Shown here: positions 47,401 through 59,990 of the stretch, one piece after another
Position numbering within the stretch: the stretch's first letter is position 1
Layout: each line of letters opens with the position of its first letter
Source of the DNA: Ignelater luminosus
Taxonomy: Eukaryota; Arthropoda; Insecta; Coleoptera; Elateridae
Direction of reading: 5' to 3'
Length of the DNA: 64,000 bases
Assembly: GCA_011009095.1 (NCBI GenBank)
Contig: VTPC01089958.1
Span: forward strand, 94,479 to 158,478
Notes under the pieces: generated by a model
Database searches by the model: none
Seen by the model: the letters and a program-made list of their open reading frames with translations, nothing else
Told to the model about the DNA's origin: nothing
Made by a program: the position numbers and the translations under genes

Positions 47401-47630
47401 CTACTTACATAACTCTAGATTTTAAATAACCCTACAAGAAAATATCTGAAGGTGTAGTCTGTGCTTACGTACGTAACAAAGGGCAAGGCTTCTTTAATTA
47501 TCTCAAGTGTTTAATAAAAGTAGATAATATTTAAATGTCCGAAAGATTTTGAACAATTTAGGGATAATTAATGAATTACAGCAAGATGTTTTCCTTCTAT
47601 AAACACAATCAACACAACATGTCACCATGA
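44480..47630. other. no confidently recognisable gene
   Basis: Mostly AT-rich. At 45560-46020 a plus-strand series of frames (LNLSFSRAKKIINKTALNIF, KCGYKLRKTKKSPMRPRKAK, then YSWHKHRQRN) resembles a LINE endonuclease-RT linker in its basic, Trp/Tyr-containing make-up, but I could not place it. Confidence 0.4.
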
Positions 47631-47639
47631 CAAGCTAAA

Positions 47640-49160
47640 TCAATATCACGAAAATCTCAAAACGCCATGGAACAAAGAGCACAATACTCAGCAGAAGAAT
47701 GGGAAAGAATTGTGACCAACGCATGTAACGCTACGTTTCGAAAAAAAAAGGCCAAAACTCGCAAAAGAAGACCGTAGAGCGAAAGAAGTGCCGAATTAAG
47801 AAAGATATGCATACAAAGTAGAATAACAATAATAAGAGGCAACAAAGGCAATATAAATGTATTCAAATAACAGGACTAGCTCTAGAAAGGAAATTACAAA
47901 AGCCAAAGAAGACGCTTCGAAGAAACTATGCCAAGAAATTGCAAATAATGCGTAGGGACAAGATTACAAAATAGTAACTAAAGGATAGAACCAAGCAATT
48001 ATAAAAAGATGCAAAACGTTGGGAATATTTCCAGATCTGGAAAGCTATAATTCGAAGGGCGAAAACGATATATACAGTACTGAAACACTCTTCTTCAAAG
48101 AAGACCTGCGAGTAGTAAGAGCTGCACTAAAACCAAGACCGAAAAAGCAACGGGACAAGATTTAATACCCGATTATCAAACTGCCTGGAAATATTCAACA
48201 GACTACTGAGATGAAGAAATCTCTCTAAAGACCGGAAACAGTCCAGACTAATCCTATTAGAAAAGTCGAAAAAAACCAAATAAAAGCATAGCTTACAAGA
48301 CCACTCTGCATTTTAAATGTCGATGCCGTGGTAAAAGCATATGAACAAGTAATAAGCCCAAGAATTAAATAACACCTGGAAAGATAGCAGAAGACACCAA
48401 CACCGCTGATTATACAAAGATCCCTGTTCCTATAATGTGCAATGATATGAAAAATGCATTCAATTTTGTCACTGGAGGGAAAGAATTAATTAAAAGGCGC
48501 AACCCAACCTATTTAATTAGAATGATCGGTATCTGGAAGATAGATGTCTGCAAGTAATGAAAACCAACGCTGTTCAAATAAAATGAGGGATACCACAGGA
48601 ATATCTTTTACAATGAGACATTACAAAGACGTATACCAAAGGGGGTAACAACGATAGGTTAGGCAGACGCAATAAAAGAGAAATAAGAGAAGAAAGTGGC
48701 AAGCACGATGAAGCCGCTGACAGGGAAAACCCAAGTGAGCCAAACTCATCTCTAACCTGAGGATAAGGGTGGAAAGAAAACATGGCCGCAGGAGCTATCA
48801 CCTTATACAGGTACTAACAGGCTATGGATGCCAATGTTGGTACTGTAACGCGGACAACAACGTCGAACATACTTTGTGTGAATGCCAAAGATGGGAAAGA
48901 CAGAGAGTAGCAATGAAAATTGAGGTCGGAATAAAGAAAACAATGACAGATTTACCACCACGTAGCTACCTGGGGTGGTCAGCCTCGAGGCAAATTTCTA
49001 ACATGACCAAATTCTCTAAATTGCTTTTCAGTTTTACTTTTACAATTGATAGAACTAAAATAAATTGCCGGCCTCTTCTTCAGTACGAATTCCGTCACTC
49101 TTTTTATATGCTACGTGAATCAACGGGTGCGGCCGTTTTTAGAAAAAGACAACTGTTATG
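47640..49160 (+). mobile_element. R1-type non-LTR retrotransposon (LINE I) with RT core missing
   Basis: Plus strand. The linker reads EITKAKEDASKKLCQEIANN, a stop, GQDYKIVTKG (47890-47990), then FPDLESYNS and VRAALKPRPKK (about 48120), the start of the RT. At 48300-48370 comes a degraded LTRPLCILNVDAVVKAYEQV (the RPLCMLDTAGK block). The catalytic RT motifs are not found. From 48769 the C-terminus is open: RRSYHLIQVLTGYGC, WYCNADNNVEHTLCECQRWE (C..., H, C zinc arrangement of R1 elements), then KIEVGIKKTMTDLP. Internal deletion is the simplest reading. Confidence 0.75.
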
Positions 49161-49499
49161 ATCTTATCAAATTTGTTCTTTTCATCATTTTCAGGTTTCT
49201 AAGAAATTGGAAACATCCAAGTTAGAGTTAAGCTTGTCCAATCTGACGATATTTAATAAAAGTCTGTCCTAAAAGAGTCTGTCTAGTTTGAAATTTCAAG
49301 TGTCGCTATAGTTTTATCGGTGGCTTTCTGTTGACACAATTCTAATTTCAATCATTATTCTAAAAACCAGACACGAACTAGCTTACGCTTTTCAGACATA
49401 ATGAAAATTGAAACATGAGTTGGAACTGCCTACTTCACTCGGCGCCCAAGAATTCCTTTTCTTCTAAGCCTGTTGGAGCAGAAATGAGTATAGTAGCCT

Positions 49500-49870
49500 A
49501 CAGAGACCACCGATCGAGTTCAATTCTATTTAAAAACTGAACTTTCTAAAGATCCTTCTGATTTTGAGCACATGTTGGACATGATCGAACCAAAGATTCA
49601 ATATCTTTGTCTATATTTTTCCAACAACATGTAGATCTAGCGGTTGCCTTCATCTTCACCACACCAATGTGCGTGTCATGGAGTTCTTCTAAAACGGATT
49701 GTTGAAGAGAAGTTGGAATTACAACTCGTGACCTCGTAGGACTCCACCAGGGAGTGCATATTGAGTTTGATCTGAAGGTGTCGATGATAATTCTACCTTA
49801 AGTTTGACTAATTCTGGATCTTTTGTAGTTTCAAGTCGAATACGTTCAGCAGTAATTGTTGATGATGTAG
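49500..49870 (-). pseudogene. gypsy integrase zinc-binding (H2C2) domain fragment
   Basis: Reads RVVIPTSLQQSVLEELHDTH, IGVVKMKATARSTCCW, KNIDKDIESLVRSCPTCAQN. H-x3-H and C-x2-C are in place (H of ELHDTH... and SCPTC), as is the K-M-K-A-x-A-R block; the usual WW is CW. A stop follows Q-K-D-L, where a family member would continue to the catalytic core. The catalytic DDE domain is not present. Confidence 0.85.
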
Positions 49871-50001
49871 ATATTTGGTTTATTAAGACTTCATGAATTA
49901 CATAGGTTTTGTCTATTGTGTTGTCGAAGGGCTTGCAAAATGGTTTCCATTTGATTCGTCATGTTTTTATAATAATACGCGCGAAACACACACTCTGTGT
50001 T

Positions 50002-50019
50002 ATCCCATCCTCGTCGCCA
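50002..50019 (-). other. LTR-retrotransposon primer-binding site for tRNA-Ser(GCT)
   Basis: TGGCGACGAGGATGGGAT on the minus strand is, from memory of insect tRNA-Ser(GCT), the exact complement of its 3' end (…ATCCCATCCTCGTCGCCA). It lies 7 bp from a CA-ending LTR border and 40 bp upstream of the gag ATG, the right position for minus-strand priming. Confidence 0.75.
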
Positions 50020-50119
50020 AATTTTTTGTTATGTATTTTTATTTATTTGAAAGCTAATTTGCAATTCACTTATGATCATGGTTATTGCTAAATTGTAATT
50101 TTTAATAAAACACAACACA

Positions 50120-52980
50120 AGTGGTCACTCACATTTCTTTATTTCGTCTGTCAACATATATTGAACTTCGAGCTACTATAATATATAGGAAGCATCTTAA
50201 AACTACTCCACAATTCTATTTTAAAAGTCACAACACAACTGTAGTAAGGTTTTATACTATTGAAGAAAGAAAAACATTCTCTATCAAATGAATACAATAA
50301 AGAGATACCTTTCCATTAAAAAAATTGAAGAGTTATTCGTTCCGCTTTCGTTTCAAATATTTATTTGGTGTTGCCCTGTATTGTAAAACTAAACATTAAA
50401 CAATTTTTATAAAAAACATTTTCCCATAAAAGTCATATTTACTGAAATATATGGGATAGACACACTGTATGTATGATTTTGTAATAAGTAGCGTAGGTGA
50501 CCATGCGAGAATTTATGAAAAATCGGCCTAGTAAACAAGAAGGTTAAAAAGCTACAAAAATCAAAATGCGTGTACTATTTTATTATACCCTCGGATCTTT
50601 ATCTAATCTTGTTAAGGTAAAACTTTAAGTCATTCATTTCCTATCATGTTGCATAATTTAGTTTTTTTCTTTCTGGTTTAAATTTGTATGAATATCAAGT
50701 GTAATTAATAACTGTTTACGGATAATCACATGCTAATTAGTTGTAGAAGTAATAAATATAAATTAATATAAAAATGGAAACTTATGTTAAAAGTTTATAC
50801 ATAATAACATAAGTACTAAGCAAAGCAGCAATCTAAGGCAGACTATGATAATTTAAACGAATATTGGTACTACAAGACGATTTCTGTACCTTCTAAAACG
50901 ATTCTTGATTACATAGGGCGTTCTTTTAAATGGAACATCCTGTATATTTCCTTATTCCTTGTCCAATGCTGATTATAATTTTATGGAGGCCTAAACAAAA
51001 CCGTTTTGGCGTTAGTCAATGTTTCCTTTGCAACATCGCTGACAAAAATTTGGTTTTAAAAATCTTGCAGTGATAAACTTTAATCTCTGATCTTTACAAA
51101 TTGTTATTAATGACTTTATATTTATTATACAGGGTGATCAAAAAATGAGAAACATAATTTTATTCAACTTTTTAAATAGGACACCCTGAAACGTACTCAG
51201 GAAAAAACACAGTAAGCATTTTTAAAGACAAAGATCTAAAATTACCAACTTTTTTAATCATACCGAGGTCGGTTGAGAAGTTAAAATAACTGAATAACGC
51301 TGCTGTAGTTACTCTTTATTTTTTGGTTATAATTGTTATGGCTATAACTCGTATGCCTTGCAGTTGTGTACCACATTGTTGCAGCCGTCGTGTGAAAAGG
51401 AAGCAAAGCCAGAGTAGGGGGTGCGAGTATATAGCTCAAATTGTCATCGTGTCTAACTTTAATGGAAGACGTAATCAGACCAGAGAACACCGAAGGTGGA
51501 CCGTGCTAGGGCGTAGCTTAAGTGATCGTTGTATGTAAGTCTCTGAAAAGGTTAATGGCGGGCGAAGTCCGATCAGGGACTATTAAGGTGACCTGTGCGA
51601 GACCAAAGCTAGAGTCGTTTTCGTATGAAGAGGCTTGACCTTAGGGTTTAGTCCTCCCTGAGGCAACTTCAGATTTTCGCGCTATTGCACCTTTCTCCTA
51701 GCAGCATTTGTAAACCTTCCGACCTAGGAGAGTTAAAGTAAAAATAACTATTAGTAAGGAAAATCTCATCGCTTTGAATAACTAATTTACTCAACTAGTT
51801 CAGAAAAGAATAATAAATATTAAGAAAATTAGAGTTCATGCGCAATTCAAGAATTATTAAAAATGTATCGGCGATCCTTCTTACATATTCTTTTTAAAAG
51901 GCTGAATAACAAATTGGAAAAAAACGGTTTTCATCAGTTTGGAAAAATTGTTCATACGTCGAAGCAACGCTCTAACAACCACCAAATCAGTAAGAAATCG
52001 GTTCAACAGCAACAAAATGAATTTTATGCGTTGGTCTTATTAAAGTCTTAATCTAAATCCCAGAAAAAACCTTTATGTTTATTATTCATTAAAAACAAAC
52101 AAGGGCTTCATCTAGAAATTGTTTTGGTTTCTGCTTTGAAACTCTCAAGAAGAGAAATATCCAGCATGCAGAGACGTCTGCCTCACGTGATTTATTATTA
52201 TTATTGACATTAGAATGTCACAGCTTAAAAACGTCATATCAGGACGTGAAAAAGACGTTATATTTATTAATAATGGCGACGTAGACGTTTTTGACGTCAT
52301 AGTGAAAAATAGAATTTTTGATAACCAATATAGAACAAAAATGTTCATTATCTGGATTCGTTCTTGATATGTACAGCTTTAATTAGACTAAAGATTTACA
52401 GTCTTATGCTATTTCAGCCTTTTGAAGTGAAAGGAAAAAAAGAATTTTTTATTTTTTTTGTTTTTTTCTACATTTAATCGATCCATTGAGTTAACACGAT
52501 GAGAATAGCTACATTCCTAACTCTAGAAAAATTCCATAACAATATGTCCAAACATTAATTTGGCTGCATTAAGTTTTTCTTTTGAGCTTGCCTTTTTTTG
52601 TACCCACTTTGAATGATAATATACTCAAAATGTCAACTGAGTAGGTAGCGTATTTGTTAACCGGTTACAGCTAGGCTTTGATTTGACTTTGATAGTGAAT
52701 ACATAAAAGTTCCACTTGTGGCACCCAAGGCAAGAAACCATAATCAAGGGTTTGATGAAAGTAACCCTTGTGCAAAGTAAGGGTGTTCTTATTCGGTTTG
52801 TTTACTTTTATCTGCCATCTATCATATGGTAGATCGTTTTCACACTTTATATAAGTAAAGCTGGGAAGGTAAGCCGTAAAGAAAACGATGCCATTAAAAT
52901 CCAGTAATATATGCTAGAAACAATGAACAATGAAATCAGCTCATATACTAAAAACTAACCGTATATTATGCATCATAGAT
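50120..52980. other. no recognisable gene; short inverted ACAGGGTG motif pair
   Basis: AT-rich except 51320-51700, a GC-richer block with an open 71-codon plus frame (51323-51538), an acceptor-like CCTTGCAG (51360) and a GTAAGT (51536) but no consistent coding phase. CAGGGTG (51130) and CACCCTG (51182) face each other about 45 bp apart. TGACGTCA at 52293. Confidence 0.4.
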
Positions 52981-53005
52981 AAAAACTTACTTACTCAGAT
53001 GGTCG

Positions 53006-53079
53006 TACGAGATAGCTCAGTTTGTTTGAGCGTTAGTTAGGTTAACTAAAGGTCGTAGGCTCGAGTCCTGTCCGAGGTC
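53006..53079 (+). tRNA. tRNA-like sequence (SINE head or tRNA pseudogene)
   Basis: A-box-like TAGCTCAGTTTG with a GCTC/GAGC D stem, a TTAGT/ACTAA anticodon stem enclosing the loop TAGGTTA, and a T arm GTAGG/CCTGT with a B-box-like GGCTCGAGTCC. The acceptor strands do not pair, and position 33 is A instead of U. Followed by AAAAAG. Its 3' acceptor strand CCGAGGT is the complement of the 5' acceptor strand ACCTCGG of the tRNA-like unit at 5735-5807, possibly a shared source. Not a working tRNA. Confidence 0.4.
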
Positions 53080-53099
53080 AAAAAGCTTTCTGTATGAGG

Positions 53100-56000
53100 C
53101 AATCTGTAAAAATTAAATATTCTTGTCCTACTTTTTCTAAATTTCAACTTATAGGTTTTAGTTTTCTTTACCATTGAAGAAACGCTTTATGAAAGCGTTA
53201 AATCTTAGCTCAAATTAAAAATGTTCCAAACCATAAAACACTGTTAGTGTTGAATTTGCGTTTTCTACAGTCGTAGAGAAGTGCAAGCTCTCGTGACTTT
53301 GAAAATTAAGGTTTTAGGACCAGTAAACCTCACTTTTTGTGATGGAGGTGCAACTAATTTTTTTTACAATGAAATTGGTTTTAGTTTAATTAGCTTTTGA
53401 GGTTATATTTTTGACTCGCACTTTGTCGTTTGATAATTTTGTTTTTGCTCTTTTTTTGTTCTATGGTTACGTGACAATATTCCATACGTTACTGGTTAAA
53501 CGCACTGAGCACGCAAGCAAATCGTACACTTTATAGTATAAACAAGATTTTCCATTTGTAGTTAAGGAAGTTTTTTATTTGTCATTTTCAGATTGTTTTC
53601 ATGTAAAAATAATTTTGCTAGAAACTATGAGCAACCTTACATTTTAGCTTCACCATTCAACGATTATAAGCTTCCTGATAAATCCCTTTCAGGATTATTT
53701 ATTATTCTACTTTTCCATGTTCATCAGGAAGCTAAATCAATTAAATTAGTTTGTTTCTTTGAAGTCGCTTGAAACACCTCAATTTAATTGTTTCATATGT
53801 TTATTTTTAGACGCAGTTTATTATTTATTTTAAACTTTAAGATAATTACTCTAGCTTTTCGTCGTGACTATTTGAATTCATCAAAAGTAAACTTAATAAA
53901 CTGAAATTCCTGCTTGTTTGAAACTAATTTTAAAATTTGCATTAAGGAAGCATTTTCAGCTACTTACAGTTTCACTTGAACAAGTTGAAATTCCATTTTA
54001 AAATGTTGACCCCGAACTCAGGTGGTGAAACGCTTCTGCTATTATTCAACAAGCTTTGTAGCTGTTTACCCCAATGCAACAAACTTTTGTTTATGCCAGC
54101 GGCAATAACTCATCAGCTCAACTATCGGTTTTACTTGATGTATCCTTCTATAGTGAAATCATGTCGTCTTGAGGGCAACCACAGATGAAAATTTATTTTT
54201 CGGATTGTTAAATTCAGACTATTTCCCTTACATAACTCTCTTTCCTTTTAATTTTGCCAAGGATATTTGTAAATTTACAACATACTATTAGATCTAAAAT
54301 ATTTTTTTGTAGTTACATCCTGTATATTAAACTTTTATAAGATACAGAAAGAGAAATACTCAAATCGACCAAAAGAACTCTTTAAAACAGATCTAATAAG
54401 GAAGATTCAGAAAAACAAACAGCAAGAAACCTTATCGAAAAAGATTTGGCGATGTTTTACCGTTTGTCTATCTGTCTAGAATAATACTCGTAACTAGAAA
54501 TATTCAAATCAGATCGAGTGAAACATGAAAAAGCATCTTTCAGCCAGCATTTACACTTTCTAGAACTTTTCAAGAGAAAGTTGTAGGTATATCGGTAGTG
54601 CTTTTCCCATTTATTATTAAACCAGAATGGTAGCGTACGTTTTTACAGGGAAAAAATTGTAAGTTACAGGAATAACAGAACGTTGTTTAATAAAGCCCCA
54701 AGTGTGATATTAAAATGATGAAACGTACCTGCAATAACTCAATCTAATAGAAACGCAGCTGTGTAAGGTACAACAGTTGTTTAACCAACTTGGAAATCCG
54801 ATTGTCATGCTCGATATAAAATGTGTTTCAAATTTGTATTTCAATTTTTCAAGTCTATTTTCATTTTCAATTTTAACAAAAATTTAAGTTTCTAAAAATA
54901 GGTACACTACCAAGAATGGATGAAGGCAAGTAAATAATCTTTTTCACGGAGGGAAAAAAATAATACATCACCCCTGCGAGAAGGGAAAGCGCCATATGTG
55001 TTTAAGGAAATGTAACTGACGTTCAGTCAACGTCCAATTTTCGAATGTTATGCAAAAGAAGCGGCTGAAAAAGTACAAATGAACGTGCGCAATTTAATTT
55101 CTATTGCAGGAATAAAAAACTCGTTTTAAACGTGATGTGTGTGTGCTCACTAAAATTGATTTTTATCATCACCTATTTTATTGTTCTTGCCGATTGATTT
55201 CCTTAGTTAATAATATTATGTTTATCAACCTTTTAAAATCGTTGAAATTTCTAGAGATAACAACTACACCTGTTGATTATTAAAGATTAAATAAAAATAA
55301 CTAGAAATTGTATAGTTATATAAACCTTAAACAAAACAACATCGACTTATACCAATAGGATGGTAAACAACAACGTTGTATTTGATTTTGTTACGATAGC
55401 AAACATTAAAATTCAATTAAATTTCCTTGATACTTTTAATCTAATTGTGCTATAGATAAGTATCATTGTAATGAAGAAATAAGTCGTAATCACTGTATTA
55501 ATCATAGTTTGCTTATCTTAAAACCTTTGAAAACTCGTAAAGTCACGATAAGTGAAAATCAGAGCAAAAAACAATAATGTAAAGTTATTAATTGGTTTTA
55601 AGCCTTCTAAATAGATCTCAGCCTATTTATTCATTTCATGTTAAATAATATCAGTTATAGAACACCTTACTCGAATTATCTAAAATTCTTTCTTAATTTT
55701 ATTTTGTTTGTCGCTTCAGTCTCTAGGATACATATGAGTATTTATTGTATTTTATTAACAGTCAAAGTAGATTTGCTTTCTGTTAAAAGATACCAATGCT
55801 TATTCTGGTATATCTAGTGCTTAATCGGTTTAAAATCCGGGAAACGAGACCTAAGACCCGTTACGGATGACGGAAGATGTTCAATCCCGTAGCTCTAAGC
55901 CGGAGATGGGCGTGGTTCAAACTAAACTTAACCTTAAATGTTATACGATAAATGCTCACACTCGCAAAAATTTTAAATATGTCTTGAAGCTGGTAATATC

Positions 56001-57990
56001 TAAGGGCACCAAAAGCGGAAACTCAAAAGGAAACCTTAGGCCAACCCACGCAGCTTCTCGTAGGCTAACACCCTGTATATGGACTCCTCACCAAATACTA
56101 CTCTGTATATGAGCTCAACTAAATTGTTTACAACAGACACTCTGTTTATTACTTTACTCCAAATATACTATTTGACATTCTAATTCCAGGAACGCCTATT
56201 ACACAAGATTTTACCGGGGTGATTTACTTGATGCGCCTCACTTACCAAACAAATGATCTGTAACAATTTAGAGCCTGCTAGCCACCCATGAACGTCAATA
56301 TCTTAGCTAAAATTGTATTAATCTTATACACAATAGTTTGTTTATTCACATCTCTCTAAGGATCCAACGGATGACTTATACTGTTTAGAAAAAATAAGAA
56401 CAAATACTTAAATAAAAACCCTTACAGGTATAAGTCAATTAAGCACAGAAAAGAATTTTACTTTATTAACTCAATGATAAAAAAACAAAGAAACACTAAA
56501 ATGTATAGAAAAGACCAAAATATTATTCGAAAGGATCAAAGTAACTTTAAGAAAATTAAATATTCATTCAAATAACAAAAATACGTTATAAAGATAAATT
56601 TTATAATTTAACATAAAAAAACAGATAATTAAAGCTTAATTCTACCTTCGAACGTTCGTGTTACAAAAACTAACTGTTGTAACCTTCAATTTAAATTTCA
56701 GAAAATTCTTTTAAAAACTTTAAATTATTTGCTAAACATCAATAAAATCTGACCACAACATAATGTAATTGATTCCGTACATGCTAATCCCCAGGCTTTT
56801 CGAAACTTGTCAACATGGGCCCAGAGGGGTTTTTCGAAATAATAAATGATAGCGGCCAGGGGCTTCAAATGGTTTTTTAAGCAGTCAAAGCTTGCTCGCT
56901 TGCCATCAAGTTCTCAACACAAACGCCCGTAAGCACTTTCAACGTTACTCAAGCCAGAGCGTCTCCAAAATTGTTCTTAAACAAAATTATTTATTCACAA
57001 TACGCTGTCTATTGCGAGAATCGCGTGTTAGAAGTTTATACAGAGTAACAAAGCATCAAAGTCACTAAATTTATGGCCAGCACACAAAATCTCTTTCCCG
57101 GAATACCGGCGGCAACTGAATTGCAAATAAAACGAGAATTGCGGCTAACACACAACACAGAACAGGTGATCAAAGATACACTACGATAATGGAGTCTGTT
57201 AACCAAAACAATCCCCATTAAAAACGGCAACTAAGTTGCGAAACGGAAGTCTGGAAATTCTTATTTACTACTCGTGAACTCTATGATTTAATCCGACGAG
57301 AAGCCGGCATATACTGCATTATGAAACTGAACATGGAAGAAATTTAACTCTTGTACTTCGAATGTAAACCAAACTTTCTTTTGAACATAAAAATACTGAA
57401 ATATAAACTGAATTTCTACAAATTAATATTAAGATTAAAATTTTTAGACGTTTACGAAACAATTCTACACTGAAATAAAGCACGTACGCATGGTGATTAA
57501 AACTTAACGAACCTTGAAAGAAATATCTTATAACAACTTAAAAAATCGAGCAAGCGTTTAAGACGAAATAAAATAATAAATTCCTACAAAATGAAAATGT
57601 TTAAGCGAGATTTAAAGCAGAGTCTATAAACTATAAAATAACATTACCTCAGGGCGGCAGTTTTCCGTAACACAAATTACAATTGCTACGCGGCTAACTC
57701 GGAAGGTTCGAGAGTGGGGTGATTAGACGGTATACTTCGTGTATTCAAATAAGAAGCAGAATCAAAATCAGTGACGATAGTCGTATGTTTCTAAATAGTA
57801 AAGCCTCGCCATAAGTCCACTATTATGGACATTCTGATAAACTTACGTTTAACGGAAGTGAACTCAAATGGCACACCCTATATATTGAAGATTGCTTTAT
57901 ACCTAGTAACTCAGTGACGCTTAAACAAAAAAAAGATTTAATTGTAAAGATCGGTTTAACTTATCGGTCGTTCTAAATTTCTTTCTTTCT
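53100..57990. other. long AT-rich stretch without recognisable genes
   Basis: Contains AGCTTCCTGAT (53669) facing ATCAGGAAGCT (about 53723), an 11-bp inverted repeat. ACATCCTGTATA or ACACCCTGTATA motifs occur at 54315, 56069 and 57873. The 81-codon frame at 55867-56112 is unrecognised, and its end lies next to one of these motifs. The GC-richer block at 56780-57240 is unexplained. Confidence 0.5.
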
Positions 57991-57993
57991 TTA

Positions 57994-58455
57994 TACGAGG
58001 GTAACTGCAAAGATTTCTAGAATCAAGTAATTGTAGCATTGCTAGGGAGTTGATATTGTCTTTGTAAAACTTGACATTTTTATGCTTAGTAGCTTTAACG
58101 GATCAAACGCAAATTAAACAACTCTCTTTGCACAGTTATTTAAAAAAGTCTACTTGTGAGAAAAATAGAATTGTCACGGGCTATGATTTTTATGATTTTA
58201 AACTCATTGAATGTTTGCTAGGAGCACGTGTGAATGAAGCACCTTCCAATACAACAGTTTATTAGTGGTTTGCAAAATTCCGTCGTGACCATGCTACTCT
58301 AAGGAATGAGTGTCGTGAACGACATCCATCAACATATTCTGTCGTTGCAAGAAACATCGATGCTGTACGTGAATGATAGAAATGAATCGTTATGTGACAT
58401 GCAGTAAGATTAAGTCATCTCTTGGAATGGACATGAAACAAATACATACAATACT
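57994..58455 (+). mobile_element. mariner-family element, 5' end and N-terminal transposase only
   Basis: TA followed by CGAGGGTAACTGCAAAG at 57996 is the CGAGGGT start typical of irritans-type mariners. Downstream come ECLLGARVNEAPSNTTVY, a stop, WFAKFRRDHATLRNECRERH and PSTYSVVARNIDAVRE. After stops come NRYVTCSKIKSSLG and MDMKQIHTILL, the paired helix-turn-helix DNA-binding region of a mariner transposase. It is cut off at 58455, where the (GAA)n tail of LINE J begins. No catalytic domain remains. Confidence 0.85.
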
Positions 58456-59990
58456 TCTTCTTTTTCTTCTTCTTCTGGTATCATGCCTTAGGCATTAGTC
58501 TATTATTGACAAGTATCTATCTCTGTCGTAGGCTGCGTGCGTCAGATCTCCTGCACTAATCCCCGTCCAATGCCGTAAATTCCTTAACCATGACATTTTC
58601 TTGCGTCCGATCCAACGTTGTAGAGTAGATTCTGGTAAGATTTTATCATGTCAGCCATTATTGTGTCTTGTCCTGGGGATTTTCCTTTTTTTCAGTTTAT
58701 CTTATGCATCTCTTATCTCCTACTTCTTTCACTGTACTACTTAAGTCTAAATCCTTGTTTATTACATATCTTCCTTTCATAAATCCCTTACAATACTCTC
58801 TCCATCTTCCTATTATCTTATCTTCTTCTTCTATTACACTTCCTATCTTATTTCCAATGTTTGCTTGAGTTGGAGGTTTTTTTCTCTCCCATAGCTTTTA
58901 GAGTCCTGAAAAAAATTTTTGGTTATGATTATATACGTTTTTAATCTTTTCGTCAGTCTTTCCATGCTTTTTCTTTATCCTCTTGACTCGTGTACACTGG
59001 TTTTTATATATTTCGTAGTTTTTAGCATTTCCTGTACGAAAATATTGTTTCCATTTACGTTACTTATCTTTAACTGCCGTTTTCACTCATTCTGTTTACC
59101 AGTTTGTCTTTTTCATATTTTTATTCACGATTCTTGTGCTGCGGCAATTTTTTCCAGTAACCGTTAGTATAGCGTGTTAAGGATCTTTCCATTTGTTTTC
59201 ATATTATTTTCGAATCGTTTGTTGTCCACGAAACTGTTTCTTAATTGTTTGTTTGTTCTCAGTTTATAACATTTAACTTTCCTATTTTCTATGTTTCTGT
59301 TTTCGTCTACTTTCCTGTTTAAAGTTCATTACTAGAAGGAAGTGGTCGCTTTCTATTTCTGGTCCTCTTCTCAGATTTAAATCTTGTACGTCTTTCCAGA
59401 CTTCTTTGTTTATTAGAAGGTAATCAGTTGTTGACTTTTTATTTTTGCTATTTTTGTTATTTTGTGTATCTCTTTTTTGTTGAAGTGTGTATTTCCAATT
59501 TCTAGTTCGTTCTCCAAGCAAAATCTTATTATCCCTTCCCCGTTATTATTTCTTGCTATTTTTCAATTTTTTCCTAGATTGTTCTTATCTTTTTTACTTA
59601 CGTCCTCGTTTGATCCGTATCCCACTTTTAATGTGTACTCTTCACAATTTCTTCCCTCCTTTATGATGATTGACATTAATCTTTTATTTATCAGGTTTTC
59701 TTGCATCACATATTTCATTTTCTCTTGTTTAACTATGATTGCTACTCCAGCTTTTGCCTTTTGTTCCTCTTTCACACTCTCTTTGTTTCTGTAATTTCTA
59801 TATAATCCATTCCTACTTTTAAAGTTCTTTAATTAACTCTTTTTCTTTTCCTACCATACTTTTCACATTCCATGTTCCAAATCTTGTGTTTTGTATTAAA
59901 TTTTTGTTGTGTTTATCTTTCTTCTTATTTGCTATAGATATGTTTTTCTCATTTGCCGTTAACATTGCCTAGGTCATCATTGGTATTCCT
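58456..59990 (-). mobile_element. non-LTR retrotransposon (LINE J) with internal RT deletion, (GAA)n tail
   Basis: Minus strand. The endonuclease reads AGVAIIVKQEKMKYVMQENL (about 59740), NNGEGIIRFCLENELEIGNT (about 59540), DYLLINKEVWKDVQDLNLRR and GPEIESDHFLLVMNF (59330). The EN-RT linker degrades to about 58680. The start of the RT, KKGKSPGQDTIMADMIK (about 58670), is joined directly to the C-terminal end, WLRNLRHWTGISAGDLTHAA (about 58560), so the catalytic core is deleted. The 3' tail is (GAA)n on the minus strand at 58457-58475, next to the interrupted mariner. Frames broken. Confidence 0.85.

Larger units (their letters stand above)
49480..50117 (-). mobile_element. Ty3/gypsy LTR-retrotransposon relic, gag start fused to integrase
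   Basis: Minus strand order: LTR-like end (…ATACATAACA at about 50036-50027), a short spacer, an 18-nt primer-binding site (50019-50002) and a gag start M-T-N-Q-M-E-T-I-L-Q-A-L-R-Q-H (from 49962). After about 20 codons it runs without polymerase into TAERIRLETTKDPELVKLKV (about 49850) and the integrase zinc domain. Protease, RT and RNase H are all missing, so a large internal deletion joined gag to integrase. The 3' LTR is not recognised, and the outer LTR edge (about 50117, TGTTGTG on the minus strand) is uncertain. Confidence 0.75.

Noticed and set aside
53669-53735. Inverted repeat AGCTTCCTGAT/ATCAGGAAGCT as a MITE
   Set aside because: Only 11 bp long, no target duplication and no similarity beyond the arms; AGCTTCCTGATAA also occurs singly near 30552.
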